DNA of 6,446 nucleotides from Chloroflexota bacterium (GTDB taxonomy: Bacteria > Chloroflexota > Anaerolineae > Anaerolineales > UBA4823), in contig DAOVXM010000158.1 in NCBI GenBank assembly GCA_030636125.1, positions 1 to 6,446 of the forward strand, written 5' to 3'. The translations under genes and the position numbers were made by a program. The first letter of the stretch is position 1. Each line of letters opens with the position of its first letter. The notes beneath the pieces were generated by a model, which made no database searches, was not told the DNA's origin, and saw nothing but the letters and a program-made list of their open reading frames with translations. Of the stretch, positions 1 through 4,542 are shown piece by piece.

Positions 1-732
1 CGCGCGCTTGTGGTGGCCCTTTCCGGTTATGCGGTCATGGTTATCGTCATCTTGGGGGTCCAACTTGTTCCTGTGGTGAGATCTATATTGGGACAGGTGG
101 TCATTCAGGTGGAATTTCCCGAAGTTAACACTTCTTTGGGGCATATTACCCCTGCCGGTATGGGGCGTCAAATTCATATTTTTCGCCATACTGGCATTGT
201 GCTGGCATTCGCGTCGTTCTTGGCTTATTTGATTTATAAAAAAGAGGGGCTGTACACACCTGGATCAGTACACCGGATTCTAGATGGGACTGTGAGGCGG
301 GTGTTATCCTCAAGTGTGAGTATCCTTTCTATGGTGACTATGGCAGTGATCATGGAATACGCTGGTATGACCGACACCTTGGCGCTTGGACTAGCCGAAG
401 GATTGGGAATTGTATACCCACTGGTAGCACCATGGATTGGTGCGCTGGGCGCTTTCATGACAGGGAGTAATACTAACTCCAATGTCGTGTTCAGTGGGTT
501 GCAATTACGCACTGCCGAACTTCTGGGCTATGACGTAGTTATCATTTTGGCGGCGCAAACGGCAGGTGCGGCGCTTGCTTCAGTGATGGCACCTACCAAG
601 GTGGTCGTTGGAGCCAGCACAGCGGGTATGGCAGGGCGTGAGGGAGATGTGATGCGTAAAGTGGCCGTCTATGTAGTCCTGCTGGTGTTGCTGGTGAGCC
701 TGTTGGCTGTGATTGGTGTGCGACTGAATTAA
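1..732 (+). CDS. lctP: L-lactate/glycolate permease family transporter (LctP/LldP), C-terminal part, 5' end outside window
   Basis: This reading frame is open from the first base, so the gene starts upstream of the window and only the last 243 residues are visible; family members are about 550 aa. The protein is very hydrophobic, with about six membrane segments (for example near codons 4-28, 60-79, 102-122, 130-155, 175-198 and 222-242). The strongest identifier is GAFMTGSNTNSN followed by VVFSGLQ at about nt 448-504, which matches the family signature GxFxTGSDTxSNxLFxxLQ near the C-terminus of E. coli LldP. A later APTKVVVGASTAG segment (about 589-627) matches the SPQSIAIA region of LldP. 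The family imports lactate or glycolate with protons across the inner membrane. The family call is firm, but the substrate cannot be read from this part. The motif has Asn where LldP has Asp (GSN versus GSD). The next gene starts 11 bases downstream, so this is probably the first visible gene of an operon with the small membrane protein and sugar kinase. Confidence 0.9.
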   Translation, partial: RALVVALSGYAVMVIVILGVQLVPVVRSILGQVVIQVEFPEVNTSLGHITPAGMGRQIHIFRHTGIVLAFASFLAYLIYKKEGLYTPGSVHRILDGTVRRVLSSSVSILSMVTMAVIMEYAGMTDTLALGLAEGLGIVYPLVAPWIGALGAFMTGSNTNSNVVFSGLQLRTAELLGYDVVIILAAQTAGAALASVMAPTKVVVGASTAGMAGREGDVMRKVAVYVVLLVLLVSLLAVIGVRLN

Positions 733-736
733 AGGA
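731..736 (+). promoter_or_regulatory. Ribosome binding site for the small membrane protein
   Basis: AAAGGA overlaps the last two bases of the permease stop codon and lies 7 bases before a TTG codon at 744. This spacing supports the TTG start over the in-frame ATG at 762, which has only a weak GGAAA four bases ahead of it. The overlap suggests translational coupling to the permease gene. Confidence 0.5.
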
Positions 737-743
737 CGTCAAG

Positions 744-944
744 TTGGAAAATGGAAACACTATGAGAAATATTTTTGGATGGTTGCGTTTACATAAGTAT
801 GAGAGTTATCTCCTGGCCTTTTTCTTGATGGTTTTACCACCTGTTCCGATGTATTTCGCGGCTCAACAAGGTGCGATCGGGTGGATTTGGGGTTTAATTG
901 GTTTGGTTGTATTAGGAAACTTTCTTGTATTGTTGATAAACTGA
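744..944 (+). CDS. Small two-helix membrane protein of unknown function
   Basis: I do not recognise this protein. From the TTG at 744 it is 66 aa; from the in-frame ATG at 762 it is 60 aa. The TTG has the better-placed ribosome binding site (731-736), while the ATG is the more usual codon, so the start is open. The N-terminus is basic (R, R, H and K within about 12 residues of the internal Met). It is followed by a hydrophobic segment with a PPVP kink (about residues 22-40), a short QQGA turn, and a second glycine-rich hydrophobic helix (about 44-65) ending almost at the stop codon. This predicts a helical hairpin with both ends in the cytoplasm. It lies 11 bases after the permease and 11 bases before the kinase on the same strand, so it is probably co-transcribed. 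It could be an accessory subunit of the permease, but only its position suggests that. Its real-gene status rests on the tight fit between neighbours and its clear membrane pattern. Confidence 0.7.
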   Translation: MENGNTMRNIFGWLRLHKYESYLLAFFLMVLPPVPMYFAAQQGAIGWIWGLIGLVVLGNFLVLLIN

Positions 945-949
945 GGAAG
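943..949 (+). promoter_or_regulatory. Ribosome binding site deciding the kinase start
   Basis: GAGGAAG overlaps the TGA stop codon of the small membrane protein (942-944) and lies 6 bases before the ATG at 956. The kinase frame is open for 25 further codons upstream, but that stretch overlaps the small gene, has no comparable site and does not resemble a galactokinase N-terminus. The site therefore fixes the start at 956. Confidence 0.7.
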
Positions 950-955
950 TATTTT

Positions 956-2122
956 ATGGATCTTCGCACTGAGTTTATTCAAAAGTTTGGGAGAGAGCCC
1001 GAAATTGTGGCGCGCGCCCCTGGAAGGGTGAGCCTGCTCGGAGCACACGTGGATTATAACGATGGTCCGGTTCTGCCGGTGGCTTTAGATAAAGCTGTGA
1101 GCATAGCGGCAGCTCCCAGTGAGGATGATGTGGTTAACTTGTATGCGCTTGACCTTGGTGAACAGGTCACGTTTCGCTTAAGTGCACTGGAAGATAAGAT
1201 AAGCTTGGATGGCTCTCCATTACCGAACTGGGCGCATTATCCTGCTGGAATAGCCTGGGCGATACTTGATGCCGGTTTTGAAGTGTGTGGTTTGCAAGCG
1301 GTTTATACTTCCGACATTCCTATCGGAGCAGGTTTGAGCTCGTCAGCTGCTGTGGAAGTTGGTTTTGCGGTGCTTTGGCAATCTTTGGGGGGGTGGTTAC
1401 TTGAGCGGATGAAGTTAGCCCAACTGTGCCAGCGCGCTGAGAATATATATGTTGGTGTAGAATGCGGGTTGATGGACCAGTTTGCCAGCGCTTGCGGTGT
1501 TGAAGGTCACGCCTTGTATTTTGATACACAGAACCTGTATTGGGAAGCACTCTCCTTACTTCCCGGCAAAGTCATTATCGTGGCTGATTCGGGTGTACGT
1601 CGAGACCTGACAAGTTCTGCTTACAATGAGCGCCGAGCATCCTGTGATCAGGCCGTAGAACTTTTGCGTAATTACCTGCCCAACATCCGCTCTCTACGCG
1701 ATGTCTCACCAACCGAGATGGCCGCCTTAGGGTATTACCTGCCTCTTATCGTTAAACGTCGTGCCGAACATGTGGTTAGAGAAATTGCTCGTGTCCAATC
1801 TGCGGTAAGCGCGTTAAAAAGGGCTGACGATAGCGCCTTGGGAGCCTTGATGTTTTCTGGTCATGCCAGTTTGCGCGACCTATATGAGGTCAGCACACCA
1901 GAGCTGGACGCTCTTGTAGATATCGCCAGAGAACTACCAGGCTGCGTGGGAGCTCGTTTGACCGGTGCAGGTTTTGGTGGATGTACGGTTAACCTGGTTG
2001 AGCAGACAATGACGGGAGAGTTCACCGCTGGTTTACAGAGCATTTATTTGGAACAGACTGGTCGGGAGACAGCAGTGTATCTGTGTCAGGCTAGTGATGG
2101 GGCGCAAACAGAAAAATTCTGA
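956..2122 (+). CDS. galK: Galactokinase-family (GHMP superfamily) sugar 1-kinase with altered sugar-binding motif
   Basis: The 388 aa product has normal length for galactokinase, which makes galactose 1-phosphate from galactose and ATP in the cytosol. Three hallmarks are present in order: the N-terminal sugar motif APGRVSLLGAHVDYNDG (residues 21-37), the phosphate-binding loop PIGAGLSSSAAVE (122-134), and the C-terminal motif LTGAGFGGCTVNLV (335-348). Arg24 and Asp174 (in GLMDQFAS) match the catalytic Arg37 and Asp186 of human GALK1; Tyr223 in SAYNERRASC matches Tyr236; His31 and Asp33 match sugar ligands His44 and Asp46. The oddity is Ala30, where galactokinases have Glu (GEH), the residue that contacts the C6 side of galactose (Glu43 in human GALK1). 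The following NxGF/L is NDGP. Plant galacturonokinase has GAH at this position, so the substrate may be a uronic acid or other hexose derivative. No galT or galE is visible nearby. The symbol is a family-level label: membership is secure, substrate is not. The gene probably forms an operon with the two genes upstream. Confidence 0.9.
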   Translation: MDLRTEFIQKFGREPEIVARAPGRVSLLGAHVDYNDGPVLPVALDKAVSIAAAPSEDDVVNLYALDLGEQVTFRLSALEDKISLDGSPLPNWAHYPAGIAWAILDAGFEVCGLQAVYTSDIPIGAGLSSSAAVEVGFAVLWQSLGGWLLERMKLAQLCQRAENIYVGVECGLMDQFASACGVEGHALYFDTQNLYWEALSLLPGKVIIVADSGVRRDLTSSAYNERRASCDQAVELLRNYLPNIRSLRDVSPTEMAALGYYLPLIVKRRAEHVVREIARVQSAVSALKRADDSALGALMFSGHASLRDLYEVSTPELDALVDIARELPGCVGARLTGAGFGGCTVNLVEQTMTGEFTAGLQSIYLEQTGRETAVYLCQASDGAQTEKF

Positions 2123-2133
2123 AATGTTTGGCT

Positions 2134-3318
2134 TTAGGGCTTTACCTTCCAAACTGACAGGCTTCCCTCCAGGCTGCCGGTTGCCAGCAAATTTCCATCC
2201 GGACTAAAAGCAAGGCTGGTCACCGCTTTACTGTGTCCAATCAATGTGCCCAGCAGTTCTCCTGTGGATATCTCCCATAAGTTGACAGTACCATCATTAC
2301 TCGCGGAAGCGAGTATTTGTCCATTAGGACTAAACTCTACCTGCCAAACCAGATTTTGAAGTTGACTAGGGTGTTCTAGCTTTATGGTTGGAGTTTGCAA
2401 TGAGCCATTGTCGCTAATTTCCCAGAGGGTAACCACGTTCAGGATGTCTCCTGCAGCTAGCTTGTGTCCATCAGGACTGATATCGATCGAGTTAAATGAG
2501 TCTTCTCCATGAATAGTACTCACAAACCTGTTGCTGGCAACATCTCGCAATCGGATCACCTGGCCGTTAACGATAGCCAAACTGGTACCATCGGGTGTGA
2601 AAGCAATTGCGGGAATTGCGTAAGTGCCACCGATCATCTGCCCTACATTATTTCCGGTATCTACCTCCCATAATCGAGCGATAGCATCATTACCCCCTGA
2701 AGCCAGCAAGTGACCTTTCGGGCTGAAGGTAACACTATTGACCCCTTTCCTGTGGGCCTCAACGCTATATAGGTTCTCTCCTGTAACGACATCCCAGAGC
2801 TTCACTTGTCCATCTCGACCTCCTGTTACCATCAAATGACCATCCGGGCTAAAGGCTATACTCGGCGTCCACACTCCGAGGTGGAGGGTTTTTCTCTCTT
2901 CGAATGTATTACCGTCGAAAAAGTGGACGCTTTCGCCGGCAGCAACCGCCAGATTTTTGCCATCCGGCGACCACGCTATAGCATGTACCAGATCCCATGG
3001 AGAGAAGTGGAATTGATGAGCTTGAGTTAATTGTCCAGCGTTCGACGGGCTAATTGGCTGTTTTTGATTCAGGTTGTCCGAATCAGTAGGAGTTAGACTT
3101 GGTAGTAAATCTGTGTTTATGGTTAGTTTCGTTGTGGATGTAGGTGTTGGATGTTTTGTTGGAGTAAGGGTAAGATGAATTGGCGGAAGCGATTTTGTTG
3201 AAGTTAGTTGAGGGTAAGCCGATGGGCTGTTGGTGGCAGAAACTGGCGAAGATGATGGTGAAGTACAAGCAACCAGAAGAGGAAATATCAGAGCAATTAG
3301 AGCGCGATGATAACGCAC
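2134..3318 (-). CDS. WD40-repeat lipoprotein, seven-bladed propeller (downstream paralogue)
   Basis: The product is probably an exported lipoprotein of 394 aa. With GTG at 3318 as start, it has a basic N-terminus (RYHR), a hydrophobic core and a lipobox LVAC with Cys18, predicting cleavage and lipid anchoring. An upstream in-frame GTG at 3342 would add 8 residues and overlap the preceding gene by 19 bases; I prefer 3318 because it gives a standard signal peptide 5 bases after the upstream stop, but its ribosome site is weak. Residues 19 to about 90 are a Ser/Thr/Pro-rich stalk. Seven WD40 units follow from about residue 111, each with an (A/V)xSPDG-type strand and most with a VxLWD/E-type strand, ending in WKVKP. 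Blade 4 has LRD instead of LWD. Seven units make a closed propeller, normally a protein-binding platform with no catalysis; the strand before blade 1 probably completes blade 7. The partner is unknown. It is the last gene of the mutS2 block and looks like a tandem paralogue of the gene upstream. Confidence 0.85.
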   Translation of the reverse strand: MRYHRALIALIFPLLVACTSPSSSPVSATNSPSAYPQLTSTKSLPPIHLTLTPTKHPTPTSTTKLTINTDLLPSLTPTDSDNLNQKQPISPSNAGQLTQAHQFHFSPWDLVHAIAWSPDGKNLAVAAGESVHFFDGNTFEERKTLHLGVWTPSIAFSPDGHLMVTGGRDGQVKLWDVVTGENLYSVEAHRKGVNSVTFSPKGHLLASGGNDAIARLWEVDTGNNVGQMIGGTYAIPAIAFTPDGTSLAIVNGQVIRLRDVASNRFVSTIHGEDSFNSIDISPDGHKLAAGDILNVVTLWEISDNGSLQTPTIKLEHPSQLQNLVWQVEFSPNGQILASASNDGTVNLWEISTGELLGTLIGHSKAVTSLAFSPDGNLLATGSLEGSLSVWKVKP

Positions 3319-3323
3319 AGCTT

Positions 3324-4538
3324 CTATGGCCTTACCCCCCACAAGCGAACATTTCCATCATATGATCCTGAAGCAAGAAATTGTCCGTCAGGTGAGAAAG
3401 CAAGGCTGCCAACAGCGTGAGTGTGGCCTTCCAATGTACGTAGGAGTTGTCCGGCAGTCGTATCCCACAAGCGTACATCGTGATCAAAGTAACCATCTCC
3501 GGATGCCAGGACAGTCCCATCTGGGCTGTAGGCTAAACTTTCAATCACGCTGTCAGTTTCGATGATCTGCAGAAGTTCACCATTGGCTGCTCCCCATATC
3601 CGTATCTCACCATCGTAGTGACCGGTTGCCAGGTTCTGTCCATCTGGTGAGAAGACGATGGCGTTGACCGCACCAGTGAAAGATGTGTGTTTTGTATATA
3701 ACAATATATCGCTATCCACCCTCCACATTTGTATGGCATATCGGTCTGGTGTGGTAGCCAATCTTTGCCCATCAGGCGAAAATGCGATATCCAATACTGT
3801 TCCGGTTGTTAAAGTTCGTGTGATTTCCCAGGAGGCCGTATCCCAGAACTTAACGCTGCCATCGTACAAAGGTTCCAAACTAGTGAATGCCGCAGCGAAC
3901 CAAACGCTATCAGGTGAGAATGCTACTTCGCTTACCCCGCGTTCGTCTTTGAAGTGGGGTTTGACCGGGCTCCAGTCTGGAGTTTCCCAAAAATCTACTG
4001 AGCCAGTGATTCCTGTTGATTCAGAGCCCAGGTTGTTACCAGACGCAAGCAAACCGCCAGAAGGTATAAAAGCGATGCTCTTTAAACCATTCGCTGTTTC
4101 TATTATTTCTTCTTGACTGCGTGTCTGGATGTCCACCAGGGATATAAAGTTAGAGTTAGCGACAGCTAGGATTTGACCATCTGTTGCCCAGGCCATGTCG
4201 CTGATGGATTCCTCATCCCATTCTGCTACCTCTGATACCAGGGCTGCATTCCATGAAGAGATAGGCTGAATGTCACCAGGGAGTGGTGTGCCTTCCAAAA
4301 TTGGTTGGGTAGGTGTGGGTGTTGATGTGGGGGCTGAGGTAGGTGTTGATGTTGATGTAGGAAAGGGGGTTGCAGTTAATGTAGCGCTAGGAACAAGCGT
4401 TATTTGGGGTCTGAGTGTGGTTACTGGTGTAGGGGATTCCGTTGTACTTGGAGGCGAACCAGAGCACGCAGCTAGACCTATTATTAGTATGCCGATAATA
4501 AGGTTGAGACAAGTCTTATTCATCATTTCGCAGGACAA
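3324..4538 (-). CDS. WD40-repeat lipoprotein, seven-bladed propeller (upstream paralogue)
   Basis: From TTG at 4538 the product is 404 aa; ATG codons at 4526 and 4523 would give 400 or 399 aa. The TTG lies 6 bases after AGGGGT, while the ATGs have no visible ribosome site, so I keep the TTG with doubt. All starts give a type II signal peptide: basic N-terminus, hydrophobic LIIGILIIG core and lipobox LAAC with Cys25. A low-complexity Thr/Ser/Pro stalk (about residues 26-80) follows. Seven WD40 units begin near residues 113, 152, 202, 248, 291, 331 and 376; most carry SPDG, and the last ends in VRLWGVRP. Blades 2 and 3 have extra residues (about 170-180 and 219-228) in the loop between the second and third strands, which would place two enlarged loops side by side on one face. 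The protein is probably anchored in the membrane and exposed outside the cytoplasm as a binding scaffold, with unknown partner. It starts 4 bases after mutS2 and abuts its paralogue downstream. Confidence 0.85.
   Translation of the reverse strand: MSCEMMNKTCLNLIIGILIIGLAACSGSPPSTTESPTPVTTLRPQITLVPSATLTATPFPTSTSTPTSAPTSTPTPTQPILEGTPLPGDIQPISSWNAALVSEVAEWDEESISDMAWATDGQILAVANSNFISLVDIQTRSQEEIIETANGLKSIAFIPSGGLLASGNNLGSESTGITGSVDFWETPDWSPVKPHFKDERGVSEVAFSPDSVWFAAAFTSLEPLYDGSVKFWDTASWEITRTLTTGTVLDIAFSPDGQRLATTPDRYAIQMWRVDSDILLYTKHTSFTGAVNAIVFSPDGQNLATGHYDGEIRIWGAANGELLQIIETDSVIESLAYSPDGTVLASGDGYFDHDVRLWDTTAGQLLRTLEGHTHAVGSLAFSPDGQFLASGSYDGNVRLWGVRP
4305..4370 (-). repeat. Low-complexity Thr/Ser/Pro stalk-coding repeat
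   Basis: On the plus strand this stretch is an irregular run of GGTGTTGATGT-like units. Read on the minus strand, it encodes TSTSTPTSAPTSTPTPTQ-type sequence, residues 57-78 of the upstream WD40 lipoprotein. It forms the spacer between the lipid anchor and the propeller. Such near-repeats may change length by slippage. A less regular stalk occurs in the downstream paralogue. Confidence 0.6.
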
Positions 4539-4542
4539 TTTG

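Noticed and set aside
881..955. A 25-codon upstream extension of the kinase frame
   Set aside because: It overlaps the small membrane protein, lacks a ribosome site, and the ATG at 956 has GAGGAAG at good spacing and begins a normal galactokinase N-terminus.
2157..2176. CAGGCT seen twice near the convergent junction, considered as a terminator stem
   Set aside because: The two copies are in direct, not inverted, orientation, so they cannot pair, and they lie inside the last WD40 blade.
3658..4116. A 152-codon plus-strand frame
   Set aside because: It is antisense to the WD40 blades of a well-supported gene and shows repeated low-information sequence from the blade repeats.
4302..4371. Possible short tandem repeat or CRISPR-like array
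   Set aside because: The units are irregular, short and without spacers, and they are fully explained as coding for the lipoprotein stalk.
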